Shown here in pieces: positions 23,329 to 32,359 of a stretch of 36,830 bases of DNA. Source of the stretch: an uncultured beta proteobacterium (lineage in GTDB: Bacteria; Pseudomonadota; Gammaproteobacteria; Burkholderiales; Rhodocyclaceae). The notes below the pieces were generated by a model, which searched no databases, was not told where the DNA came from, and saw nothing but the letters and a program-made list of their open reading frames with translations. The translations under genes and the position numbers were made by a program. The DNA is taken from assembly GCA_903908065.1 (NCBI GenBank), contig CAIVQO010000067.1, positions 1-36,830 of the forward strand, written 5' to 3'. Positions within the stretch are counted from its first letter, which is position 1. The number at the start of each line of letters is the position of its first letter.

Positions 23329-24108
23329 TCAGGCCTTCAAGCCGGCTACGACGGTGCTGCGCGCCGAGACGGTGGCATCGTGCTGCGGGCCGGCGACACG
23401 CTTGACCGCTTTGCGCCCCGTTCCGCCTTTGCCACCGCCTCCGGCGGCACCCTGGGACGACACGGCTGCCGGGTCGCGCCCGTTCATGATCAAGGCCAGA
23501 TGCAAGCGGTCGCGAGCCCCCAGCTTTTCGAAGATGGCTCCGGCGTGGGCCTTGACGGTACGCTCGGCGATGTCGAGAGCGCGGGCGACTTCCTTGTTGC
23601 TGGCGCCGGCGGCAATCTTGTGGGCGACTTCGAGTTCGCGTTGGGTCAGGGCAGACAGGCGCGGATCGGGTGGGATAGCCGGTGCGGTAGCGGCCAGGGC
23701 ACGGCTGGTGGCTGCCACCAGGCGCGCCATCAGGCTGGGGCCCAGCCACAGGCCGCCGGCGACCACCGCCTGTGCTACCTGCTTCAGGTTGGCCGCCGTT
23801 GCGTGGGCATTGATATAGCCTCGGATTCCTGCCGAGAACAGCGTCAGGGCTTGCTCGTCGTCGGGCTGATCGGCCAGCACGATGAGCTGGATTCCGGGCC
23901 GTTCAGCCAGCAAGCGTTCGACCTGGGCCAGCGCCGCGTCGGCCGGGTCAAGCCGCAGCCAGACCAGGCTGGACACTTCCAGCACCCCCAATGGCGCGCC
24001 GGCCTTGAGGCAGCGCAAGCGGGGAAAGGCTTCTTCCCAGCGCGGAAGCGCTCGGCCCGAAGGGGAAACAAAGAGATGGGGCGGCGACTTGGTCGCTCGA
24101 CTTGCCAT
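23329..24108 (-). CDS. LuxR-type regulator with degenerate receiver
   Basis: A 259-aa NarL/LuxR-like transcription factor. The C-terminal helix-turn-helix is clear: LTQRELEVAHKIAAGASNKE, then VARALDIAERTVKAHAGAIF and EKLGARDRLHLAL. The N-terminal half follows the receiver layout (IQLIVLADQP, LFSAGIRGYINAHA) but lacks the usual acidic pair at its start, and the conserved Lys after GY is absent, so phosphorylation is doubtful. An Ala/Gly/Lys-rich tail of about 40 residues follows the HTH. The ATG at 24108 is chosen because the fold starts at PHLFVSP; an ATG at 24225 would add 39 low-complexity residues. It lies 200 nt downstream of the gspE-like gene in the same direction. No cognate kinase is adjacent. 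Confidence 0.8.
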   Translation of the reverse strand: MASRATKSPPHLFVSPSGRALPRWEEAFPRLRCLKAGAPLGVLEVSSLVWLRLDPADAALAQVERLLAERPGIQLIVLADQPDDEQALTLFSAGIRGYINAHATAANLKQVAQAVVAGGLWLGPSLMARLVAATSRALAATAPAIPPDPRLSALTQRELEVAHKIAAGASNKEVARALDIAERTVKAHAGAIFEKLGARDRLHLALIMNGRDPAAVSSQGAAGGGGKGGTGRKAVKRVAGPQHDATVSARSTVVAGLKA

Positions 24109-24308
24109 GGTACTCAGTCCGCCAGGGCCTCCAAAAAAACTGCGGGACCCAAGCCGGTCCGAGTCCAAACGCGCCGGAGGGATGTGCGCGTCGGGAGGGA
24201 AGCCAGACCGGCCTGAACCCCGCATGAATCCATTGTGACCAAGTCCGCGCCTCCTCGTTATCCGTGTTTTTACGCAAGAAACTGCGGTTTATACGTAGTC
24301 GAACCCAG

Positions 24309-26096
24309 TCAGTTCGTATCGAACATCGGCGGTGCGACCTTGATGATTTCCGAAATCGTGGTCAAACCGGCCGCAACCTTCTTGGCGCCGGCAATGCGCA
24401 AGGGCTTCATGCCCTCGCGCATCGCCAGATCCCTGATTTTGGCCAGATCGCTGCCTGCGGCGACTACTTTCTTCAGCTCCTGCGACATGGGCATGATCTC
24501 ATAAATGCCAACCCGGCCTTTGTAGCCGGTCATGCGGCAATCCAGGCAGCCGGCGGGGTGGTAGAGCTGGGTCGGCTTGGTCGACTTCCAGGGCGCCACC
24601 AGCGCCGTCCAGGCATCGTCATCCTCGGCGCGCAGGCCGCCGGGTTGTTTGCATTGCGGGCAAAGCGTACGTACCAGGCGCTGGGCCATGACCCCCAGCA
24701 CAGTGGCCGAAAGCAGGTAGGGTGGCACGCCCAGGTCGATCAGGCGCGTGATCGCCGAGGGCGCATCGTTGGTGTGCAGCGTGGACACCACCAGGTGCCC
24801 GGTCAGCGCCGCCTGGATCGCCATGTCGGCGGTCTCCAGGTCGCGGATCTCGCCGACCATGATGATGTCCGGGTCCTGGCGCATCAGGGCACGGATGCCC
24901 TCGGCGAAACCGACGCCGATGTCGGCGACGATCTGCACCTGGTTGAAGGCCGGCTCGACCATTTCGATCGGGTCTTCCAGGGTGCAAACGTTGACTTCCG
25001 GCGTCGCCAGGTTCTTCAGCGTGGAATACAGGGTGACCGTCTTGCCGCTGCCGGTCGGCCCGGTGACCAGGATGATGCCGTTCGGCTGGGACGCCATGTG
25101 CTGCCACTGCACCGCTTCTTCCGGGGCAAAGCCAAGCTCGGAAAAGTCGCGCACCAGCACTTCGGGGTCGAAGATGCGCATCACCAGCTTTTCGCCGTAG
25201 GCGGTGGGCAGGGTGGCCAGGCGCAGCTCGACCTCCTGGCCGTCGGGCATGCGGGTCTTGATGCGGCCATCCTGCGGGCGGCGCTTTTCCATGATGTCCA
25301 TGCGACCCAGGACCTTGATGCGGCTGGTCATGGCGTTGAGCACGGTCATCGGGATCTGGTACACCTGATGCAGGACGCCGTCGATGCGAAAGCGCACGAT
25401 GCCCAACTCGCGCCGCGGCTCGACGTGAATGTCCGAGGCACGTTGCTCGAAGGCATACTGCCAGAGCCAATCGACGATGCGCACGATGTGCTGGTCGTTG
25501 GCGTCGAACTGCTTGTTGGTCTTGCCGAGTTCGACCAGCTGTTCGAAATTGGACGCGCCGGTGGAAATTTCACCCTTGTTCAGCGCGCCCTTGACTGATT
25601 TCGCCAGGTTGTAGAACTCCACCTGGTAACGCGTGATGTCCTCGGGATTGGCGACCACGCGGCGGATGTCCTTGCGCAGGATCGGCTTCATCTCCGCCTC
25701 CCAGCCGCGCTGGAAGGGCTCCGCCGTGGCGATCACCACCTCGTTCAGCTTGACCTCGACGGGCAGGATGCGAAAGCGGGTGGCGTAGGTATTGCTCATC
25801 ACGTCGGTGACCGCGGAAAAATTGATTTTCAGCGGATCGATGTGCAGGTACTCGATGCCCGACCATTGCGCCATCCATTGCGTCAGCCCTTCGAGGTCGA
25901 GCATGCGATGCGGCGCTTGCAAGGATTTCCATTTCTGCTCGGCAACCACCACCAGCGGGTGGGCATCGCCCTTGAAATAACGCCGCTCCTGCTTGAAGCG
26001 TTCGGCCTCGGCGGCCGCGAGCAGACCATCGGCCACCAGGGCGTCGACCACTTCCGGCAGGGTGAGGCGATGGTCCTTGATGGCGGTCGTATTCAT
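24309..26096 (-). CDS. GspE/PilB-family type II secretion or type IV pilus ATPase
   Basis: A 595-aa hexameric secretion-type ATPase that powers pilus or pseudopilus assembly. It has an N-terminal MshEN/T2SSE_N-like region (to about residue 180). The ATPase core holds DIHVEPRRELGIVRFRIDGVL, Walker A GPTGSGKT (about residue 345), the Asp box TLEDPIE, Walker B IIMVGEIRDLETA and the His box TLHTNDA. The zinc-binding motif CPQCKQ...CLDCRMTGYKGRVGIYE is complete. No other pilus or T2SS gene lies in the window, so it is an orphan. The ATG at 26096 gives a family-like N-terminus. Confidence 0.93.
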   Translation of the reverse strand: MNTTAIKDHRLTLPEVVDALVADGLLAAAEAERFKQERRYFKGDAHPLVVVAEQKWKSLQAPHRMLDLEGLTQWMAQWSGIEYLHIDPLKINFSAVTDVMSNTYATRFRILPVEVKLNEVVIATAEPFQRGWEAEMKPILRKDIRRVVANPEDITRYQVEFYNLAKSVKGALNKGEISTGASNFEQLVELGKTNKQFDANDQHIVRIVDWLWQYAFEQRASDIHVEPRRELGIVRFRIDGVLHQVYQIPMTVLNAMTSRIKVLGRMDIMEKRRPQDGRIKTRMPDGQEVELRLATLPTAYGEKLVMRIFDPEVLVRDFSELGFAPEEAVQWQHMASQPNGIILVTGPTGSGKTVTLYSTLKNLATPEVNVCTLEDPIEMVEPAFNQVQIVADIGVGFAEGIRALMRQDPDIIMVGEIRDLETADMAIQAALTGHLVVSTLHTNDAPSAITRLIDLGVPPYLLSATVLGVMAQRLVRTLCPQCKQPGGLRAEDDDAWTALVAPWKSTKPTQLYHPAGCLDCRMTGYKGRVGIYEIMPMSQELKKVVAAGSDLAKIRDLAMREGMKPLRIAGAKKVAAGLTTISEIIKVAPPMFDTN

Positions 26097-26183
26097 TAGT
26101 TTCGCGACGGGTTGGTTGGCGTTCGTTGGGCGCTGGATTGGCTAGTTGGCGAGTGCTCGGGAGTGACGGACAGGTAACGCTGA

Positions 26184-26213
26184 ACTATAGCCGACAACCC
26201 GGCCGGGCCTCAA
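26184..26213 (-). promoter_or_regulatory. Possible promoter of the gspE-like gene
   Basis: On the minus strand TTGAGG (26213-26208), an 18-nt spacer and TATAGT (26189-26184) lie 88 nt before the ATG at 26096. The leader between them (about 26108-26155) is rich in CCAA units. Confidence 0.35.
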
Positions 26214-26252
26214 TGCGGGAGTATTATTCCCGAATCGTCAAGGAGACGTCGC

Positions 26253-26606
26253 ATGAAACTGCGCTTGATGCTGAACCTCGCCATCCTGCTGCCTTGGGCA
26301 GCGAGCGCCCAGTCCGCCACCGAAAACTGCGCCAACGCGCGCGACCCCGGGCGCTGCGAGGCCCAGCGCGCCGCCCTCAAGGCCTGCGCCGACAAGCACG
26401 GCGCCGAGAAGCGTGCCTGCCTGGATGCCTCCCTGCCGCCTGTGGACTGCGCCAAGGCGGCCAATCCGCAACGCTGCGAAGCCACGCAAAAGGCGCGCGA
26501 AGTGTGCAAGGGCAAGAGCGGAAAGGCGCTCAAGGCCTGCCTGCGCGGCGACGCGCCGAAAAAGCCGCGGCACAAGCGCAAGTCGACCATCCAGAAACAG
26601 CCTTGA
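26253..26606 (+). CDS. Small secreted protein with two four-Cys repeats
   Basis: A 117-aa protein not recognised as a named family. It has a signal peptide (KLRLMLNLAILLPWAASA). Two repeats follow with identical Cys spacing C-x8-C-x9-C-x10-C: one begins CANARDPGRCEAQ, the other CAKAANPQRCEAT. The tail is basic (KKPRHKRK). Such paired Cys in two helices suggest small disulfide-linked helical hairpins in the periplasm, or metal binding (inference). A strong AAGGAG precedes the ATG at 26253. It is divergent from the gspE-like gene and 40 nt before the ABC ATPase. Confidence 0.7.
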   Translation: MKLRLMLNLAILLPWAASAQSATENCANARDPGRCEAQRAALKACADKHGAEKRACLDASLPPVDCAKAANPQRCEATQKAREVCKGKSGKALKACLRGDAPKKPRHKRKSTIQKQP

Positions 26607-26646
26607 GCCGGCGCCGCCTCCCGATCGCGGGCCGCGCCGGTCCCTG

Positions 26647-27309
26647 ATGCTGAGCGTGACTGGCCTTGGCAAGCGCCACCCCGGCGCGGCCCGGCCCTTG
26701 TTCAGCGAACTCCGCTTCGCCGTCGGCGCCGGCGAGGTCGTTGCGCTGGTCGGTGAATCTGGAGTCGGCAAGAGCACGCTGCTGAATTGCATCGCGGGCC
26801 TTGAGCCGGCGGACACCGGCACCGTCCTGGTCGGCCCGGACGCGGCCGACATGGCGCGCCTTGACGAAGCGGCTGCGGCGGCCTTGCGCGCCAGGCGCAT
26901 TGGCTTTGTGTTCCAGGCCTTCCACGTGCTGCCGACCCTTAACGTGGCCCAGAACATCGCAGTGCCGCTGCTGTTGAACGGTATCGACGCGGCCGAGCAT
27001 CCAGCGCGCATCGAGGAACTGCTGGCCCGCGTCGGCCTCGCCGGCTTCGGTTCGCGCTGGCCGGCGTCGCTATCGGGCGGCGAGTTGCAACGGGTGGCCA
27101 TCGCGCGGGCGCTGGTGCATCGGCCATCCCTGATCCTTGCCGACGAGCCCACCGGGAACCTCGATCCACGCACCGCCGACGAGGTGCTTTCCCTGTTGCT
27201 GGAACGGGTGCGAGCGTCGCATGCCGGCGCCCTGATCGTGACCCACTCGCAGCATGTGGCGCAGGCCTGCGACCGCATCCTGGCGCTCACTCCGGAGGGG
27301 CTGCGATGA
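26647..27309 (+). CDS. ABC transporter ATP-binding protein (LolD/AttE-like)
   Basis: A 220-aa ATPase of the MacB/LolD/YbbA group: Walker A GESGVGKST, Q-loop FVFQAFHVLPTLNV, signature LSGGELQRVAIARAL, Walker B LILADEPTGNLD, H-loop THS. The ATG at 26647 is chosen because the domain begins there; the frame is open into the upstream Cys-repeat gene in another frame. It overlaps the permease by 4 nt. With the FtsX-type permease and the AttH-like protein it resembles the attEFGH arrangement. Confidence 0.93.
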   Translation: MLSVTGLGKRHPGAARPLFSELRFAVGAGEVVALVGESGVGKSTLLNCIAGLEPADTGTVLVGPDAADMARLDEAAAAALRARRIGFVFQAFHVLPTLNVAQNIAVPLLLNGIDAAEHPARIEELLARVGLAGFGSRWPASLSGGELQRVAIARALVHRPSLILADEPTGNLDPRTADEVLSLLLERVRASHAGALIVTHSQHVAQACDRILALTPEGLR

Positions 27310-29807
27310 TGCGCCTGGGCTGGTGGCTGATTCGCGCCCAGTTCCTTGCCCGGCGCGGTGCCACGGCCTTGTCGATGCTGGCCATCGCGCTCGGCGTCGC
27401 CTTGGGCTATGCCATCCACCTGATTAACGATGCAGCACTGGCCGACTTTTCGCGCGCCATGAAAGCCGTGCAGGGCGAGCCGGATGTGGTGATCGCCGCA
27501 CGCGACGGCGCCGGCCACGTTCCCCTGGCACTGATCGACCTGCTCAGCCGCGATGAAGCGGTGGCCGTGCTGGCCCCGGTGATCGAAACCCGGGTGCGGA
27601 TCGGCGACACCCCAATGCTCGTGCGCCTGATCGGCCTCGACCCGTTCAGCGCCGCGCAACTAATGCCGATGCTGCTGCCGGATCAAGCCAACGACGCCAT
27701 GGGCCGCCTGCTCGACGGTGCGGTTTTCGCATCGCCGGCCCTGGCGGCAAAAGTCGGCGCTGACACCACGGTGATTCGCGGCGCGGCCCGCTGGCAAACG
27801 CATATCGGCGGCGAATTGCCGGCAGCACCGGCCGGGGAGAGATTACTGGTGGCCGACATCGCCTGGGTCCAGGCCCATTTCGGCCCGCGCGAGGGCGTCG
27901 GCGAAATCCGCATCCGCCTGCACCCGGAAACGCCGCTTGCCGCCTGGCGTGCATCATGGGCCCCGAAGCTGCCGGCCGGCATCGAGCTGCGCGCCGCCGC
28001 GGACAACCAGGCCCGCGTATCCAATATCTCGCGCGCTTATCGCGTCAACCTCAACGTGCTGGCGATGGTCGCGCTGCTGACCGGGGCCTTCCTGGTCTTC
28101 GCCACCCAACTCACCGCAGTGGCGCAACGCTCGACACAGTTTGCGCTGCTTGGCGTCTTGGGGCTGCCGCCGCGCCAGCGCCTGTTGCAGGTACTGGTCG
28201 AAGGCCTGGCGATCGGCGTGCCGGGCTCGGCAGGCGGACTGCTCCTCGGCTTTGGTCTCGCCACCGGCTTCACCCGTGTGCTGGGCGGCGACCTGGGTGG
28301 CGGCTTCTTTTCAGCGGCGTCGCCGGAGATCGACGCGCAAACCCTGCCGGCCGCCGGATTCTTTGCCCTCGGTTGCCTCGCCAGCCTGCTCGGCGCGCTG
28401 TACCCGGCCTGGCTCAACCGCATCCAGCCCTTGGCCCAGGCCCTGAAAACGGGCTTTGCGCAGCGCCAGAGGCCGGGCGCCGGGCATGCCCTGGGCCGCG
28501 ACTTGCTCCTGATCCTGGTGCTGACCGTCGGTGCGCTGGCGCTCACCCGCGTGCCGGCCATCGCCGACCTCCCCCTCGGCGGCTATGCCGCCATCACGCT
28601 GCTGCTGATCCTCGGTATCGTCAGCGCCCCCCTGGCCACCCGCGCACTGTTTGGCGCGCTGGCTCGCGCTTGGCTTCCTGCGCCGCAGAAGATCGCGGTA
28701 CAGAACATCCTTCAGGCACCGCTGATGGCCCAAGTAGCCGCCAGCGGCCTGATCGTCAGCTTCGCCCTGACGGTGAGCATGGTGACCATGGTTTCCAGCT
28801 TTCGCACCGCGCTCGACCAATGGCTGGACGCGGTCCTGCCGGCACCGTTCTACATGCGCAGCAAGGCCGTGCCGCTGCCCGCCGAATTGTTGGCCGACCT
28901 GGCGCGCCCCGATAGTCCCTTCCTGCGCGTCGAGCGCATGGCGGCAAGCAGTTTCAGCCTCGACCCGCAACGGCCCGCGGTGGCCCTGCTGGTGAGGGAG
29001 ATCGACCGCCGCCAGCCGGGCGCGCGGCTGCCGTTTTCCGGTGCCGTGATCGACGTCGCGCCGACAGAGATTCCGGTCTGGGTCAGCGAGGCCATGCAGG
29101 AAGTCCATGGCATCGCGGTGGGCCAGCAACTGCGCCTGCCGCTGCTGGGACGCGACGTCGAGGTCACGGTGGGCGGCATCTGGCGCGACTACGCCCGCCA
29201 GTTCGGCGCGGTGGTCATGTCGGCAGATGACTATCTGGCGCTGGGAGGGCATTTCGAGGCCACTGACCTCGCGCTCTGGCCACGCCCCGGCCAGGAAGCC
29301 GTCGCGCAATCATGGCTGCGCGGCGAAGCGCAGCGCCTTGGCGTCGAAGCGGCGGCCAGCGGCGAGATTCGCGAACTGAGCCTGTCCATCTTCGACAAGA
29401 GCTTTGCCATCACCCATGCGCTGGAAGCCGCCGCGATGCTGATCGGCCTGTTCGGCCTCGCCGTCACGCTCGCCGCCAGCATCTGGTTGCGCGCACGCGA
29501 ACTCGCGACGCTGGCGGCGCTGGGTTTCGATCGCGCCATGCTGGGCCGCGCCGTGGTGCTGGAGGGCGCCATGATCGCCGGTATCGGGCTGCTGCTGGGC
29601 CTGGCCTGCGGCATCGGCGTCGGCGCCATCCTGACCGAGGTGGTCAATCCGCAGGCCTTCCACTGGCGCATGCCGCTGCGGGTACCCTGGACGCAGGTCC
29701 TGCCGGTAGCCGGCCTTACCCTGCTCGCCGCCATGCTCGCCAGCGGCATTGCCGCACGCCAGGCCACGCGCATGCCGGCGGCCCGCATCCTGGCCGGTGC
29801 GCAGTAG
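27306..29807 (+). CDS. FtsX-type ABC transporter permease
   Basis: An 833-aa inner-membrane protein with two FtsX-like units in one chain. There is a first helix (about residues 15-40), a large periplasmic domain, three helices around residues 250-370, further helices around 395-460, a second first-helix (about 475-500), a second periplasmic domain, and a final three-helix unit around 700-830 ending RQATRMPAARILAG. This layout fits YbbP/AttF-G-like permeases that act on substrates at the membrane rather than transporting across it. The substrate is unknown; the AttH-like neighbour hints at a lipid or other hydrophobic compound (inference). Confidence 0.9.
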   Translation: MMRLGWWLIRAQFLARRGATALSMLAIALGVALGYAIHLINDAALADFSRAMKAVQGEPDVVIAARDGAGHVPLALIDLLSRDEAVAVLAPVIETRVRIGDTPMLVRLIGLDPFSAAQLMPMLLPDQANDAMGRLLDGAVFASPALAAKVGADTTVIRGAARWQTHIGGELPAAPAGERLLVADIAWVQAHFGPREGVGEIRIRLHPETPLAAWRASWAPKLPAGIELRAAADNQARVSNISRAYRVNLNVLAMVALLTGAFLVFATQLTAVAQRSTQFALLGVLGLPPRQRLLQVLVEGLAIGVPGSAGGLLLGFGLATGFTRVLGGDLGGGFFSAASPEIDAQTLPAAGFFALGCLASLLGALYPAWLNRIQPLAQALKTGFAQRQRPGAGHALGRDLLLILVLTVGALALTRVPAIADLPLGGYAAITLLLILGIVSAPLATRALFGALARAWLPAPQKIAVQNILQAPLMAQVAASGLIVSFALTVSMVTMVSSFRTALDQWLDAVLPAPFYMRSKAVPLPAELLADLARPDSPFLRVERMAASSFSLDPQRPAVALLVREIDRRQPGARLPFSGAVIDVAPTEIPVWVSEAMQEVHGIAVGQQLRLPLLGRDVEVTVGGIWRDYARQFGAVVMSADDYLALGGHFEATDLALWPRPGQEAVAQSWLRGEAQRLGVEAAASGEIRELSLSIFDKSFAITHALEAAAMLIGLFGLAVTLAASIWLRARELATLAALGFDRAMLGRAVVLEGAMIAGIGLLLGLACGIGVGAILTEVVNPQAFHWRMPLRVPWTQVLPVAGLTLLAAMLASGIAARQATRMPAARILAGAQ

Positions 29808-29815
29808 GCCGGGAC

Positions 29816-30889
29816 GTGGATCGTCGCCAATTCCTGCTGACGCCGCTGCTGCTGCCCGCGCTGGCCACAGCCCGGCCGCCTGCGGTAGCAGCCTACGCCA
29901 CGCCGAAGCGCGGCCACGTCCTGCGCTTTCCGGCGGACCATGGCGCACACCCCAAATTCCGCACCGAGTGGTGGTATGTCACCGGCGTGCTCGATGCGCC
30001 GCGCGCCGAGCTTGGCTTCCAGCTCACCTTCTTTCGCACCCGCAGCGGTCGCGCAGAACAGCTCGACTCGCCGCTCGCAGCGCGGCAGATCCTGTTTGCC
30101 CATGCGGCCATCAGCCGCGCCGGCGACCGCCTGCGCCACGCCGAACGCGCTGCGCGCACCGGTCTCGGCGCCAGCTATTCCACCAGCGACTGCGCGGTGC
30201 AGGTCGGCTCCTGGCACATGCGGCGCGAAGGCCAAGGCGACGGGGAGCGCCTCCGATTACGAGCGGAGGACCGCGTGCTCGGGCTCGACCTGACGCTGAC
30301 CCCGACCCAGCCCCTGCTGCTGCAGGGCGATGGCGGCTGGTCGCAAAAGGGAACGCGCCCAGAACTGGCCAGCCATTACGTGAGCTGGCCCCAGTTGCAG
30401 GTCGAGGGTCGCTGGCGAGTCGAGGAGCATAGCCATGCGGCCAAGGGCCATGCCTGGTTCGACCATGAGTGGTCGTCGGAAGTGCTCGACCGCGGCAGCG
30501 TGGGCTGGGACTGGATCGGCATCAACCTCGACGATGGTGGAGTGCTGATGGCCTTTCGCATCCGCGACGCCACGGGGGCGACGGTACATGCCCACGCCTG
30601 CCTGCGGGAGGCATCCGGCCGAATCCAGCGCTATGCATCCGCTGAACTGAGTTTCGTTCCGCTAAGTCACTGGCAGTCGCCACGCAATGGTGCGCGCTAC
30701 CCGGTGCAGCTGGAGATCCGGTTCGGTCAGCATGCCGTGCGCACCCGGCCTGTCCTCGACGACCAGGAAATCGCCAGCCGGCGGCCGCTGCCGATCAGCT
30801 ACTGGGAAGGCCTGGTCGAACTCGAGGGCAGCCTGCACGGCCACGGCTACCTCGAAATGACCGGATATGCCGCGTCCATGGCGCTGTAG
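29816..30889 (+). CDS. AttH/carotenoid 1,2-hydratase-like secreted lipocalin-type protein
   Basis: A 357-aa protein starting at GTG 29816, 8 nt after the permease stop, with the N-terminus DRRQFLLTPLLLPALATA that looks like a Tat signal. The body has AttH/CrtC-like features: GAHPKFRTEWWYVTGVL, LGFQLTFFRTR, FAHAAIS, KGHAWFDHEWSSEVL, GWDWIGINLDDGGVLMAFRI, YWEGLVELEG. Related proteins have two lipocalin-like barrels. It is probably periplasmic, working with the ABC permease; the ligand is unknown. Convergent with the CBS-DUF294 gene. Confidence 0.9.
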   Translation: MDRRQFLLTPLLLPALATARPPAVAAYATPKRGHVLRFPADHGAHPKFRTEWWYVTGVLDAPRAELGFQLTFFRTRSGRAEQLDSPLAARQILFAHAAISRAGDRLRHAERAARTGLGASYSTSDCAVQVGSWHMRREGQGDGERLRLRAEDRVLGLDLTLTPTQPLLLQGDGGWSQKGTRPELASHYVSWPQLQVEGRWRVEEHSHAAKGHAWFDHEWSSEVLDRGSVGWDWIGINLDDGGVLMAFRIRDATGATVHAHACLREASGRIQRYASAELSFVPLSHWQSPRNGARYPVQLEIRFGQHAVRTRPVLDDQEIASRRPLPISYWEGLVELEGSLHGHGYLEMTGYAASMAL

Positions 30890-30918
30890 GCGGACGCCAC
30901 GCGCAACCCCTGGCGCCT

Positions 30919-32340
30919 TCAGTCGATGTAGTCCATGCGCAAGCGTTGTTGCAGCTGCCGCGCTTGCAGTAGCGCCTCCTTGAGAATCTGGCGATCCAGG
31001 CGGTGCAGGCGATCGGGATCGAGTCGGTTGCCGGCTTGGGGAAATCCGCCGCCCATTTGGTTTTGCAGGCGCAGGCGCTGCAGTTGGAAAAACGCCGCAA
31101 TGATCGCCGCCGCTTCCGCGAGCGGCATGCCAAGCGACTGGCGTGCGCCGCGCAGGCGCTCGACCGTATTGGTATGCTCGATTCCCGCCGCCAGCGCATG
31201 AATCCGCATGGCATCGACGAAAATGCGGATACCCTGGTTCTTCAGGTCCAGGGTATGCGGATGATCCGGCCCGCCGCCAAGGCGGAAGTCGCGCCACCAG
31301 CCGAGCGGCGTCTGCTGGCTCAGCGCATTGACGGCGAGGGCACGCAGGAAAGCCTTGTTGCCGCGAACATGCTGCAGCAGCCAGCCCTGGAGTTCGCTCA
31401 CCAGTTCCTCGCGCCCGTAGAGCGGGCGGAAGTCAAAGAAGATGCTGGCATTGAGCAGGGCCTCCGGCTGCGGCACCGAAACCCAGGCACCGAAGCGCTG
31501 CTTCCATTCGTCCAGCGACAGGCACCACTCGGGATTGCCGGCCATGATGTTGCCCTTGCAGCGCGGAAAGCCGCAGGCATCGAGCGCGCCGTTGACCGCC
31601 ACGGCAAAGGGCTGGAAGCGGACTCGCAACTCGGCTACGTCAGCCATGCCGGCATCGAACACGATGCCGTTGTCCTGATCGGTAAGCAGGGTCTGTTCCA
31701 GCCTTCCCTCGGAACCGAAGACGATCCAGCACCAGGGCACATAGGGCAGATCGAACTCGCCCTCGACCAGGTCGATGGCTTGCAGGGCAATCAGGTCGTT
31801 CAAGGCCGAAAGCCATTCGCACAGGGCTTCCGGCCCGCTGCCCTCGGCCAGCCGGCGCGCCGCGAAACGCCTCACGGCGCCGCTCTGGGTCGCCAGTTCG
31901 GCAATGCTGCGAGTGGCCAGGATGGCATTGGCCAGGCTGGCCGAATCGGCCGCCTGCATGCCATAGAGATCGCCCTGCGAAACGACATTGAACAGGCGGC
32001 CATCGTTCTCGACCAGGATCAGGTGGCGCATGCCGCGACGGAACATCAACACCGTGGCCTGATGCACGGTCGCATCCGCGCCCAGGCTGGCGAGGCCACC
32101 GGTCATCATCACCGCCACCGGAACGTCGAGGTCGCTGTTTTCCTCGGCGATCGCGCGCACGGCATCGCGCAAGGTGACGATGCCCAGCGGCACCTGGGTC
32201 GCCGGATCGACGATCACCGCCGCCTCGGCTGCCCGCTCGTCGATCGCGCGCAGGGTCTCGCGCAGGGTGTTCTCCGGCGCTACGATGACCGGCAATGCCA
32301 GCGGCAGTTGGCGCAGCGCCGTGTTGAGGTTCACCGCCAT
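30919..32340 (-). CDS. CBS-pair protein with DUF294 nucleotidyltransferase domain
   Basis: A 473-aa cytoplasmic protein. Residues about 15-130 are two CBS domains, likely adenine-nucleotide sensors. Next is a DUF294 putative nucleotidyltransferase with WIVFGSEGRLEQTLLTDQDNG (GS and D-x-D metal site), and a C-terminal DUF294_C domain (IFFDFRPLYG). It resembles GlnD-type signalling transferases. The ATG at 32340 is chosen for the AAGGA 8 nt upstream and because upstream starts (32379, 32490) run into the preceding gene. It lies 19 nt after the sensor-exonuclease gene; DUF294-exonuclease pairs recur in bacteria (family knowledge). The modified target is unknown. Confidence 0.9.
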   Translation of the reverse strand: MAVNLNTALRQLPLALPVIVAPENTLRETLRAIDERAAEAAVIVDPATQVPLGIVTLRDAVRAIAEENSDLDVPVAVMMTGGLASLGADATVHQATVLMFRRGMRHLILVENDGRLFNVVSQGDLYGMQAADSASLANAILATRSIAELATQSGAVRRFAARRLAEGSGPEALCEWLSALNDLIALQAIDLVEGEFDLPYVPWCWIVFGSEGRLEQTLLTDQDNGIVFDAGMADVAELRVRFQPFAVAVNGALDACGFPRCKGNIMAGNPEWCLSLDEWKQRFGAWVSVPQPEALLNASIFFDFRPLYGREELVSELQGWLLQHVRGNKAFLRALAVNALSQQTPLGWWRDFRLGGGPDHPHTLDLKNQGIRIFVDAMRIHALAAGIEHTNTVERLRGARQSLGMPLAEAAAIIAAFFQLQRLRLQNQMGGGFPQAGNRLDPDRLHRLDRQILKEALLQARQLQQRLRMDYID

Positions 32341-32359
32341 CGACTCGTCCTTGCGCGGA

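Noticed and set aside
22481-23818. Plus-strand open frame across the glycosyltransferase and LuxR genes
   Set aside because: It runs out of frame through one good gene and antisense to another; no domain seen.
24264-25598. Long plus-strand open frame of 444 codons
   Set aside because: It is the antisense shadow of the GspE/PilB-like gene, whose Walker and zinc motifs are intact.
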